Source: Platynereis dumerilii
Taxonomy: Eukaryota; Annelida; Polychaeta; Phyllodocida; Nereididae
Reading direction: 5' to 3'
NCBI GenBank assembly: GCA_026936325.1
Contig: JAPTHN010000015.1
Location: forward strand, 972,153-1,036,152
DNA: 64,000 nucleotides
Made by a program: the position numbers and the translations under genes. This document shows positions 1 to 9,990 of this stretch, piece after piece (position 1 is the stretch's first letter; every line of letters begins with the position of its first letter). The notes below the pieces were generated by a model. That model worked only from the letters and a program-made list of their open reading frames with translations, had not been told where the DNA came from and did not search any database.

Positions 1-2
1 AT

Positions 3-440
3 AACATCCCCAGTTATCATAAACCATTCAACACACTGAAGAGCCTGATAGTAAATCCCAAGGACAAAATAGAGAAGGAGAACCAATGTGGCCTGGTATA
101 CCACATCAGCTGCCAGGACTGCAACGACACCTACATTGGTGAGACCGGGAGAAATCTGGGTATTCGTTTTAAAGAACACACGGCAAGGAAAGGCACAAAC
201 TCCGCAATCAAAGAACACATCGAGAAGACTGGTCACAAATGCTCCATTAACGAGGTAAAAATTCTGGAAAAAGAAGATCACTGGTACCGTCGCAAAATCA
301 AGGAAGCCATCCAGATCCAAAGACATCTCCCGTCACTAAACAGAGACAGAGGACTAGAGCTCGCCCCCGTTTACTCAGCGCTCCTGCCACGTGACTCTCG
401 CGGGTCACGTGACGACTCAGCCCCACAGCACAATCACTGA
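3..440 (+). mobile_element. Penelope-like element, C-terminal GIY-YIG endonuclease fragment
   Basis: An open frame enters from the window edge and runs 145 codons to TGA at 438-440 with no internal stop. It lacks an ATG because the 5' part (reverse transcriptase) lies outside the window. The translation has the GIY-YIG layout of Penelope-like retroelements: LVYHISCQDCNDTYIGETG (about residues 40-58), then GIRFKEH and a downstream helix with IKEHIEKTGH. A C-x2-C pair sits in the insertion between the VYH and YIG strands, as is usual in animal Penelope endonucleases. Family knowledge: these elements insert using this nuclease plus a telomerase-like reverse transcriptase. The frame is clean, so the copy may be fairly young or a functional 3' part. 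A host GIY-YIG gene is less likely given the element-like sequence that follows. Confidence 0.85.
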
Positions 441-465
441 TGAAGACGATGCGAAGTCGTCGAAA
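437..465 (+). ncRNA. Hammerhead-ribozyme-like core at the Penelope element end
   Basis: CTGATGA (437-443) is followed by a 5-bp stem II, GACGA (445-449) pairing with TCGTC (457-461), closed by a 7-nt loop, and then GAAA (462-465). This is the conserved hammerhead core order CUGAUGA - stem II - GAAA. A weak stem III can be drawn with ATATTTG and the CAAATCT near 482-488. Stem I pairing is not obvious. Hammerheads are known in the terminal repeats of Penelope-like elements, which fits the position overlapping the endonuclease stop codon. Activity is an inference. Confidence 0.5.
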
Positions 466-1388
466 TATTTGAAAACTTTCGTCAAATCTCCTGAAGGTAA
501 ATTCATCACAACATTTTCTAAGTTCTTGTTGCTCAATAATTATAAAATTTTGCATAGACCTCAAGTATGACCTTCAGAGCAATTGTGGAAAAAATCGTGA
601 AAAACGGTTGACTTTTCACTGCACACTACTCATTTTAGTGAGGTCTGTCTGAAACCTCAATTCACGGACAGTGCTTCACTGGAAAATGAGGCAATGGAAA
701 TATTGGTTTTGTGGCTTGTTGGATGGGAATAATCTTGTAAAATTTTCACAAAACATGCAAAAGACTTCAAAATGCTGTCCCACGAACGTTTAAAAAAAAT
801 ATTGAAGATAAAGTAAATTTTGAATAAAAAACTCAAAATATAGGCTTGAGTATCTGGAAATGGAGCATATGAACCCAAATTACCGAACAAAGGCGTTGTT
901 ATTCATACTAAGGATAAAAACAAAGACACAGATAATCATTCTATAACCAAACTCGAAAAAAATCTGAATAAAACATCTTTTTTGAGGATTTTGACAAAAA
1001 GCTCCAGTAGGGGGCAGGCCAGCATTGACACTAAAAAAACTGTAATTTCATCATCTCTAATTGTGGTTGGGTCAAATTTACCTTTTTTCCGCCCCATCAA
1101 TCAATTAAAATTGTAAACTTTCCTGACTAATCAAACATTATATGGAAAGAATATCAAAGTTATTGAAATTAATGATCACAGGATCTTGAAATTTTGTGAC
1201 TTGCATTTTCAACAATAGCCACGACGATTTAATTTGACACAAGAGTTTTGCTCTCAGAAATCTGTAAATTTTTGCGAATATACCTGATGACAACAGCTAA
1301 GTGTGTGCAAAATTTCGTCGTTATATTTTGAGAGGAAGTACCATTTTTTAGCCATTTTGCGATGTTGCGTTTTTAATGGCGCTCAGTG
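466..1388. other. AT-rich noncoding stretch
   Basis: No frame with recognisable protein similarity and no clear element ends were seen. The first part (466 to about 560) may still belong to the 3' end of the Penelope element. The rest is unassigned AT-rich sequence. Confidence 0.5.

Positions 1389-1430
<42 letters not shown>
1389..1430. repeat. (TATC)n microsatellite
   Basis: About ten perfect tandem copies of TATC. A second tract of the same motif is at 41.9-42.0 kb. Confidence 0.95.
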
Positions 1431-2423
1431 AACAGTCCCCTACATGTCCTGATCGTTTTCTGACTGTCTTTATCTCAATTGTTGTCCATTTGTAGCTGTC
1501 TTTTGAATGGTCATTACCTGTCTATTGTGCACTGCATTGCTTTATTTTCCTGTCTGTCACCACTGTATATTACATTCAGACAAAAATAAGTTTGATAAAA
1601 AACCAACTTTCTAAAATGGTAGTGGAAGAGGGGACGAATTACTGTGGGTAATCCATGCCAGATAATATTGTTCTTAATATTGTCACCGAAACCAGTCATC
1701 TTCTTGACTTCATTTATTTTTAAATTTTCTTTCTCAAATTGTTTGTTCACAAAAAGGCACAGATTTTGCCAAAGGCCACCAATAGGCATAGTGGAATACT
1801 TGCCTGAATTTCATTATCCAGATTATACCAAATTATACCACTTCTACAGTAAAATGTAATGTCTTGCTAATTGCTAACCATTGATTTTCGGTTCATTTGA
1901 TCTTGTGCCACACTTTTTGACTCCTTGCCCAAATTTTAACTGTTTCCCCTCTTTTTCTGGGGGGGACCCATCCTGCAAGCTGATTGCATGTGGATTTTGA
2001 ATTCCCGCCAACACAAAATGGCAGACAGGAAACATTTATATCATTTGCTCACAGCTCTTGGCCATTCAATGAAAGTTTTTCAACGGGAATTTCATGTTCA
2101 TGAGGATATTAGAGTACCCAGTGGGGTCCTGCCTCAATGTATCCCACTGTCTGGAGAATAGCTGCTGAGTAGCCGAGGGTATGCTGCCGCGCAGCCTATG
2201 TTTAGAAGTGAACAAGTACTGCACGGAAACATTCTACTACAACCATGCTCTGTCACACAAGTCTCGAAAAGGGGGAGCATATGTAATTGTTTGGACAAAA
2301 TACAGTTTCAGAGACGGTGCTGAGTCTACATTCACAACTGACAAGAAGCCCGAATATAATATAGATGTTAAAGTGACCATGTCAAGGAAAGGAGAGGAGA
2401 GATCACCCACAAACCCAGAGAAA
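1431..2423. other. Unassigned sequence with an unrecognised 86-codon frame
   Basis: The only sizeable frame is at 2181-2441 (+). It starts at ATG and encodes a charged protein with no motif I recognise. It runs into the duplicated flank of the SINE at 2486, so it is probably a chance frame or the remnant of an exon. Confidence 0.35.
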
Positions 2424-2485
2424 CACACAAGAGCAGGGTGATTGGTGCAAAAGGGCAGAAGTTGGGAACGAGCTGGAGGGAGAAG
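2424..2485. repeat. Left copy of 62-bp direct repeat flanking a SINE
   Basis: The segment matches 2692-2754 over about 62 bp with roughly four differences. The pair brackets the SINE at 2486-2691 exactly, which makes it look like an unusually long target-site duplication. Confidence 0.75.
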
Positions 2486-2691
2486 ATGGATGGATGGATG
2501 ATTGGGGCTTTACGTCCTGTATTTATGCACTTGGTAGGCTAATAAGGACAGGAGGAGGACACGGCAATGAGCCGAAGGATGATTGAAACAGCCATCCAAC
2601 ATAAGCCAAGGTGACCCGGCAAGAGCTGGATTCGAACCCTGGACCCAGCGATTGGCAGTCCAGCATGCTACCACTAGACCAACCCTCCCCC
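2486..2691 (-). mobile_element. tRNA-derived SINE (Gly-like head), minus orientation
   Basis: On the minus strand the element opens with a tRNA-like head (about 2691 down to 2620). It has an A box, TTGGTCTAGTGGTAGCATG, and a B box, GGTTCGAATCC, about 35 nt apart. The anticodon-loop position reads like a tRNA-Gly. It continues into a non-tRNA body and ends in a (CCAT)n tail at 2486-2500. Diverged relatives are at 32.5-32.64 kb and 44.85-45.06 kb. Confidence 0.75.
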
Positions 2692-2754
2692 CACACAAGA
2701 GCAAGGTGATTGGTGCAAAAAGGCAGAAGTTGGGAACTGAGCTGGAGGGAGAAG
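2692..2754. repeat. Right copy of 62-bp direct repeat flanking a SINE
   Basis: Partner of 2424-2485. The differences are a few single-base changes and one 1-bp indel. Confidence 0.75.
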
Positions 2755-2781
2755 AACCATCTGAACATTATTATATTTTAA

Positions 2782-3225
<444 letters not shown>

Positions 3226-3713
3226 GTAATTATTATTAAATATGCATTTGTCTTAATACTGTGAAATTTTCACGATTATCGCAGAAATTTTCATGATTAT
3301 CGTAGAAAATCACTGCCTAGTTTTTTAATAAAAAGGTGTTTTTAACCATTCCCTTGTCTCTATTCCTTTCAACATGCCATCAATCTTTGAAAATACGTAT
3401 CACTTAATAATGACCTTTCAATCCTGTTGGCTATATTGCCTTTCATATTCTCATTGGCTGTTCAATCTTCCAAATCCACTTCTCACATTAGACATTGCTA
3501 TTGTTGCCTTCTTAGCTCGAACCTTCACACAACTTCACAAAATTACAACTAATATGTCAATCATTCTTGCCAGGTGATCTCATTTCTCAATTCTTTCTTC
3601 GCCAAAGCACACTCGGAACCCCTGGGTTTTAAAAACAATTCACATTTCTTGAAAATTTCTCACTCCCATTTCTGGCATACCGTTAATGTTCAGTTTAGTA
3701 TGAGTGTGCGTGT
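3226..3713. other. AT-rich unassigned sequence
   Basis: Apart from a short CACGATTATCGYAGAAA duplication near 3265-3310, nothing recognisable is present. Short frames here have no family features. Confidence 0.5.
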
Positions 3714-4370
3714 GTGTTTCTGTTTTACGTCTCATCAGCACCTTGTTGGGCTATTTAGAGACATCCTTGTTTTGCATCAAGGGAGTTGATAATTTAGTGG
3801 ATTGTTTTTTGTTTTTTTTTCCTGTCTTCGTCTCTGTGTTCTGTTGTTGTATCAATTTCACAGCAACCGCCAAGAAGTCATGCTGAATCAAAACAATAAG
3901 GGTTCCATAAAAATCGTCAGTGAAATCATACTGAGTGACTAAATCAAGTACGTCCGGTTTTGTTGCATGACTGGCTGCTAGTCAACTGTACATCTTTTGT
4001 TCAGTTCGCTCAATCAGTTTCTCAGCCATTTTTTGAAAGCCAGCCATTGGTGTAAGACGTGCAACTGTGTGTAAGTGTTTGTGCTTTACATCTCACCAGC
4101 ACCTTGTTGGGCTATTTAGAGACATCCTTGGTTTGTATCAAGGGAGTTGATAATTCAGTTGGATAATTATTTGTTAATTATTTTGTTTTTCCTGTCTTTG
4201 TCCCTGTGTTTGTTTATTTTCGTATCAATTTCAGAGCAACCGACAAAAAGTCATGTTGAATAAAAACAACAAGGGCTCCAAAAAATCGTCTGTGAAATCG
4301 TACTGAGTGATTAGATCTAGCATTTCTTTTTTTGTTGCAAGGTTGTCTGCTGGCCAACTATGCATCCATT
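3714..4370. repeat. Direct duplication (units about 280-300 bp) with SINE-like cores
   Basis: The segments 3714-3995 and 4075-4370 are diverged copies of each other, offset by 361-372 bp. Both contain CAGCACCTTGTTGGGCTATT, which is also found in the SINE at 4726-5027 (CAGCACCTTAGTGGGCTAT) and at 55.73 kb. Each copy carries a small exon-like piece after a TTTCA(C)AG acceptor (near 3860 and 4230). Its product is not recognisable. Confidence 0.55.
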
Positions 4371-4608
4371 GTGCCACTCTGAAGATCCTTTGCCAACATC
4401 AATGGATGCCACCCGGAAAATTACTTTCCTGAGTGTGGAATTGGGTGTCCTAAAAAAATTTTAAATCTGAAATTCATTGGGGCTAACCTCTAAATGTGTT
4501 CTATAGCCCCTCTCTGACTCCCAAGTAAAATTTCAGCTCATTTGAAGGTGCTTCACTGAAAATGTCAAGACTACAATCATAATGGAGTCGCCTATCAAAA
4601 ATTGAGCC

Positions 4609-5626
4609 ATGATTGATGTTCAAAAGACAGTTGACAAGCATGAAGGAATAATGCAGAACTTACTTGCAGCACATGCATTGTCTGGCTGCGATACGGTAGC
4701 TTGCAGCTTTGGTGTTGGTAAAGTTTATTTGTTTGTTTGTTTGTGTTTTACGCCTCTGCAGCACCTTAGTGGGCTATATCGAGGCAGGCGATCGCCGTAT
4801 GATAATGAGATGAGAAGACTGTGAGTCTGGTACATACCCTATTAATTCAGGGATGCCCAGGGTCTTTCAGTTGCCCCAGCATAGAACACTGGATACAACC
4901 CGCCTCCATTTAATGTCCCATGGGCTCGGACTAAATTGAGTTCCGGGGTGGGATTCGAACCCACGCCCTTAGAGCCAGTGGTTGTGCAAACAAGCACTCT
5001 TAACCATTAGGCCACGGAGGAACTCTCGGTGTTGGTAAAGTTGCAGCATTAAGGCAATACGTTCTGGATTATCATTATCACTCGTCGGAAATCCTGAGGC
5101 ATCGGTGCCTGATATGGTGAAACAAGCAGCCAAGTTCATGGCTGCCTGCTATGGTGTTCCAAACTGCAGCAGCATGTCACAGGCTCGTGTTAGCCTTTGG
5201 TCCTCAAGGCTTGGGAAAGGAAGTATGACACCAAATCTCAATTCTCTTCCACCTACCAATGAATCGTTTGCCGAAAATGCCAAGCGTGCTCATTATCAAG
5301 CATGTATTTGGAAAGCCGTCAAGAAAGCAGATCCTCCTGACTTAGATGTGGAAAATTTTGGATGGTCCAGGGATGCAACAGACAAATCTTTGGTTCCTGT
5401 TATGATCTCCCCAAATGTTCCTCTGGCACCAGATAGTGTATTAAAGTTGATTCGATGCAGATGCCGAAGTGAAGATGCCCCATGCAGGACACTACGTTGC
5501 AGGTGCAGGGCTGCAAATCTGCCATGCACAATTTTCTGCAATTGTGCAGCACAGTACCCCAGGGGCAGGCTGGGGCAGGAGGTGCACTGGCCCAGTCTCT
5601 ACAAGACAAGATTCAGGCAGCAATGA
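4609..5626 (+). pseudogene. Cysteine-rich protein gene broken by a SINE
   Basis: The first part (4609-4725) encodes HALSGCDTVACSFGVGKV. After the SINE the same reading resumes at 5028, and a long frame follows to 5626. That frame holds VKQAAKFMAACYGV, LGKGSMTPNLNSLPPTNESF, VKRAHYQA-type sequence and a C-terminal cysteine module of the form CRC-x5-PC-x3-RCRC-x5-PC-x3-CNC (about 5452-5550). This block order belongs to a family of uncharacterised proteins common in fish and marine invertebrates. I do not know its function, and the cysteines suggest metal binding. Damage: the SINE insertion, plus a likely 1-base loss just after it (near 5055) where the frame switches. It may be element-associated. 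Confidence 0.6.
4726..5027 (-). mobile_element. tRNA-derived SINE (Leu/Ser-like head) inserted in an exon
   Basis: The minus strand starts with a tRNA-like head at 5027-4940: A box TGGCCTAATGGTTAAGAG, B box GGTTCGAATCCCAC, and a long variable region suggesting a Leu or Ser source. The body follows and ends in a (CAAA)n-type tail at 4726-4740. A perfect 15-bp target duplication, GGTGTTGGTAAAGTT, is present at 4711-4725 and 5028-5042. The intact duplication implies a fairly recent insertion. Confidence 0.85.
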
Positions 5627-5639
5627 GCAGCATTGCTGG

Positions 5640-6136
5640 GTCTCTAGATTCTTAGTGATGACACAGGTCCCACCGGCCGTGGTAAATCTAGCCAACGATG
5701 TCCGCCATCCTCCCAGGACAGTGCCAAAACCCTACGCTGGGGTAACACGTATATGAGTATAGGGCCCGCCTCTCGGTGTACGCGTTCCTGTTTAGGTGGT
5801 CTCGGTGGGACAAGGAGCGGCGGATGAATCAGCACGCGACCAGTGCTTTCGGGATCCATCCCGAATCGCGAACGATCCAGGCGTTGTCCAGCAATGGGCC
5901 TGGAAGCTTGCCGAGCGGCGAGCGCCTGGCCTCTCCCGGGTGTTATGCCCTGGGGGAGGTGGGCCTTGACTATGACTTCCCTCAGGCTGACCGTGTGCTC
6001 CAATGTGAGGGTCTGAAAAGAATGGCGGTCTCTCGTCGTAAGCCAGAGACCTCCGCATACGGCGAGCCCATCATTCCCCGCTGGTCTGGCCCTCTAGTTC
6101 TTCCCGGGCATCACTCGATCGGTTTTATCCCATAGT
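5640..6136 (+). mobile_element. TatD-like domain remnant, probably an element fossil
   Basis: The translation shows FGIHP and ALGEVGLDYDFP, two signature strings of TatD-family metal-dependent DNases, in GC-rich sequence unlike its surroundings. The same two strings occur in the LTR-type element at 10.9-14.8 kb (FGVHP, ALGEIGLDYSYA). This piece is therefore best read as a broken relative of that element. No terminal repeats are visible around it. It is broken and partial. Confidence 0.6.
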
Positions 6137-6339
6137 GAATCATGGGGCCATGCGTGACACCCATGGCAGGTAACCCTGTGGGGAATTATCCCTTCTTCTC
6201 CGCCTAATCTTCTTTTAATATTCATACCCCACAGATCAGTCGCTCGGCCGAGCCCAGTTCCATCACAGGATATCCATTAATTGAACTGAAGATCTTTATA
6301 GATGATATTCATATATATATCATATGTGTCAATTAATCA

Positions 6340-6437
6340 TTAACTTTTGATGAAATTCTTTGGCCAAATACACCGAATGGTGTCAGGCCCCTGTATGACC
6401 TAAATGGTGTTCAAATAAAAGACTTGACTTGACTTGA
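6340..6437 (+). mobile_element. LINE 3' tail (CR1/L2-like)
   Basis: ATGGTGTTCAAATAAAAGACTTGACTTGACTTGA is typical of LINE 3' ends that finish in a short tandem repeat, here (GACTT)n, instead of poly-A. The element is severely 5'-truncated. Its start is uncertain and may extend back toward 6140. Confidence 0.6.
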
Positions 6438-6465
6438 GGAAAAGTCATCGGTCATCAGTACTAAA

Positions 6466-6748
6466 TAGTGATGCAGACCGGGCCGCCTTGGACCGGTCCG
6501 GTGTCCAGCCCTGGACCGCCAAAATACCGGACCACCTACAAAAAACCGGTCCAGTGATTTTTCATGTCATGAAGGGTATCGCATGAATTTTGTCATATCT
6601 AATATGAAATTTATGTCATAGCCGATGGACCGCCTCTGGACCGGTCCAGTAAAAAAATCGGACCACCTCACCCTGGACCAGACCAGGACCGGACCACTTT
6701 TGCAAATACCGGACCACCCTCTAAAAGGTGGTCCGGTCTGCATCACTA
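6466..6748. mobile_element. hAT-type MITE, 283 bp
   Basis: The terminal inverted repeats begin TAGTGATGCAGACCGG and match at both ends. An 8-bp target duplication, GTACTAAA, is at 6458-6465 and 6749-6756. The interior repeats CCGGACCACC and GGACCGGTCC motifs and has no coding capacity. The 8-bp duplication and the TAGTGATG start fit hAT. It is a nonautonomous copy. Confidence 0.9.
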
Positions 6749-6780
6749 GTACTAAAGCCTTAACCTCATTATCTGACAAT

Positions 6781-7610
6781 CTTTCGCCTTTATTTAATGA
6801 AATTCACATGCCACTGGTGCTGGACATTTTAACAATTACCAGGGAAAAATGGGCAAGGTGCTCTAAAAGTGCCATAACAACCAAAGAAAGATGAAACGAT
6901 ATACTTATCAACACCAAAATGTCCAAGAGATTCTAAACTATTTGACAAAATAAATGTGCAATTGGTGCTTGGCATTTCCAATACAAGGAGAACATTTAAA
7001 AGAAAAATGCAGTAACACTAAATTAAGGAATAAGATCTACCTTGTAGCACTAAACCTAATGGTCTCAGTTGTTCACTGCCTTTATATAATGAAATTCACA
7101 TGTTATTGGAGCTTGATATTTTCAATAGAGGAATGACTTTAAGAATCCCTCCCAAAGTGTTATTTCCAAGATGTGACAACAATATCAGCCTTTCAACAAA
7201 AAAAAAAACCCAGAGATGTTCTGTTGCTCTTGAAATGCAGAACTCCAGGAACTCATTTCAACATTTACAGACTGTTTCCAGTACACAGCTTCCACTCTTT
7301 TTCTACCGCCCCAACACAACCAGGACATCCAAAAGGCATCTCAGGCCCAGCCAATCCCTCTAAACCCAAACAGAATTTTCTTTCATTTAATGAAATTCAC
7401 GTGTCATTGGGACTTGACATTTTAAAGCCACCGGACAAAAAAAACGATCACAGATAAAAGAAAGATGCAGGAGTATTGGTTTTCCTGCATTAAAAATTTT
7501 AGAAGATTCACATCAGATTTTGTGAATAATGATTTTGAACCGGATTTCATGACTGGTGGAATTCACCTACCATTGATGCTGGACATTTGCAATACAATAA
7601 CAGATTAGAA
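6781..7610. repeat. Degenerate ~170-bp repeat, block 1a
   Basis: The core TGAAATTCACATGCCATTGG plus TGCTGGACATTTTCAATACA recurs near 6797, 6955, 7089, 7391 and 7558 in diverged form. The segment 7205-7600 matches 15150-15560 nearly base for base in several stretches, including CAGAACTCCAG, CACAGCTTCCACTCTTT and GGTTTTCCTGCATTAAAAAT. Confidence 0.8.
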
Positions 7611-7689
7611 CCCTGTAACTGACCAAGGTCAGTGACTAAGAATTTACCAAGCTTTTACTGGTTCATGTAGCATAGCCAAAAGACAGCTT

Positions 7690-8152
7690 GCAACAAGATT
7701 GTGGTGCACAGTGCCACCGTGGTGCACAGTAGGACGGTGGCGCACAGAGCCCCTGCTCTGCACACTGCCACTCTGGTGCACATTGCCCCTGCTCTGCACA
7801 GTGCCACTCTCGTGCACAGTGCCACTCTGGTGCACAGTGCCACTCTGGTGCACAGTGCCACTGTGACTGTGACTGTGACTGTGGTGCTAAACTGCCACTG
7901 TGGTGCACACTGCTTTGGTCTAAACAGCCACTGTGTTGCACACTGACACTGTTGTGCACACTGCCACTGTGGTGCACGGTGCCACTATGGTGCACTCTGC
8001 CATTGCGGTGTAGCCTGCCATTGTGCCACAGTGATGCACAGTGCCACAATGATGCACAGTGCCACCATGATGCACGGTGCCACCATGATGCACAGTGCCA
8101 CCATGATGCACAGTGCCACCATGATGCAAAGTGCTACCATGATGCACAATTA
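7690..8152. repeat. 18-bp minisatellite
   Basis: The unit is close to GTGCACAGTGCCACTCTG, grading rightward into ATGCACAGTGCCACCATG. The unit length is a multiple of three, so long frames open on both strands without being genes. A TGTGAC run near 7860-7885 interrupts the array. Confidence 0.9.
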
Positions 8153-8229
8153 TGATAACCTTAAGCATATTATATAACAAGAGTGAAAGCTGATGTTCCA
8201 GTCTCTGCAGAGCTACAGTCATTTGATAA

Positions 8230-9990
8230 GGTGTGGGAAAGATGAATTTTTCAGGGTTTACCGATCTTTTTACCTGTCGATGTTACAAGAAAATACACAT
8301 TAGATTAAATTAAGAGGAGAATCTGACCTTTCCAAAACTGCTTGTGTCATTCATGTAGCTTTATTAGAACCGGAGATACAGCCAATTGAAATAATGGTAA
8401 AATTGCGATATTTCATCGAAAAACGGTCCATGAAAATTTCAAGTTTTGAACTTCAATTTGTTCCAGAAGGCAAACGGTTGGGAGAAGAGACTTGAAATTG
8501 CACAAACTACTGTAAATGTGTTAGGACTACACCCCCAAATATTATTGAATTTTTTGAAGATGGATTTCTGAGTAAAAAAAATGCAAAGATGTAAAATCAT
8601 GACCGAAAACATGAATTTTTCAGGGTCGGGCGATCTTTTTAACTAGTAGAGATACGTTAAAATGTATAGAAAATAAATACTAGAAGAGAATCTGGGCTTT
8701 CCAAATGTGTTTTTATTTTTCCTGTAGCTTAATTAAAACCGGAGATACAGACCGTCAAAGTATGGGTACAAGTGCAATGTTGACAAATGAGCAGGTCAAT
8801 TTTCAAGTCATTTCTTGACCTTGTGACCTCAATTGTGCAATGTAGGTCAATCCGAGGGCCTTCAAATTTTGCGTGGGGCCTCTAGGGTACTATGGCACCA
8901 AACGCTGAAGAGATAATGCAAATCACTCAATTCCTTCCCTGTTAAGAAAAATGTAATGTCTGAAGTGTCCAATTTCTCCAAATATTTGACCTTGAGTTTG
9001 ACCTTGAAAATACCTTTCTAGGTCAAAACCAATATTTTTCCCAGATTGGCAACGTGTGACTAAAGGGGGGTCATTTCATTGTTTGAACTGTGTAGGATCA
9101 ATATTTACCTGTCCTCGGGGCAAAAATAGGGTGTTTTACATGTCACGCGATATGCAATATTTGTGATTTTTTAACAAATCAGCATGAAAAGATATCTGAA
9201 TTCCGATTTCAGACCTTTAACAAACTGGCTGGCACCTTCCAGAAACCAGAAGATGAGACTAATATCTGAAACAAAAGACAATTTTCAGAATTTTTGAAAA
9301 TCGCCCATATTTGAACTTTAAGGGGTCAAATGACCTTGAAAAATGAGGTCAAGGTCAAATCTGAAGGTCTGTATGGGGTTTTTGGGGTATGTTAAGGGTA
9401 GTTTGTAATACATTTGCATGACCTAAAATGACTCCTTCATGGTTTTCGAAGACCCACAGCCTGTGTCACGGGTAGTCATTTTGGTAAAATGGCCGCTATT
9501 GCCGAACCATTGCAGATATTGGAATAAAAAAGTGACGTGCGGATGCCCCCAGTTGCCACACATCCCCTGGTATATTCAATGTCTCCCTACCTATTGTGGT
9601 TCTTGAGATTATGTGAATAAACCTAAAACGGTGTTTTTGCTCTAGCTCCGGTTCCGCTTGAGCGACTCCCAAAATTTTCGTGCCTAAACCCAGCCTAGCA
9701 CTATTGACTTGGACATGCTCTGTACAATGATGCCACCTGTTATAGTTCCCGAGTAATAGGCCATGTAAATTTCCAAAATTTCATGTTTGAGAGGCCCTGT
9801 GACCTTGAAAAATAGGTCAAGGTCATTTCTTTCGGGTGTGGCCTAGTTTTAGTCCTAGTGCTACCCTGTGAAAAATTTTCATGAAAATCGGAGAAAAAAA
9901 TTGGGAAGAATAATAATAAGAATAGTACCAAAAACAATAAGAATTTACCATGTAATGGTAAATTCTTAATTAAAGGAGCCACCCCAAAAC
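8230..9990. repeat. Noncoding interspersed repeat with internal tandem duplication
   Basis: Two related segments (8240-8400 and 8615-8760) share ATGAATTTTTCAGGGT, GATCTTTTTA and the string AACCGGAGATACAG. From 8.8 to 9.85 kb the sequence is strewn with TGACCTTGA and TCAAGGTCA. It ends in an (AATAAT)-rich tail near 9905-9950. No protein is recognisable. The region interrupts the 170-bp repeat series, so it is probably one or more inserted elements. Confidence 0.5.

Noticed and set aside
4940-5027. Possible tRNA-Leu/Ser gene (minus strand)
   Set aside because: A and B boxes are present, but the acceptor stem does not close and the sequence continues into a SINE body with target duplication.
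7644-8222. Several 60-130 residue His/Cys-rich frames on both strands
   Set aside because: They are products of the 18-bp minisatellite, whose unit is a multiple of three. No independent coding evidence.
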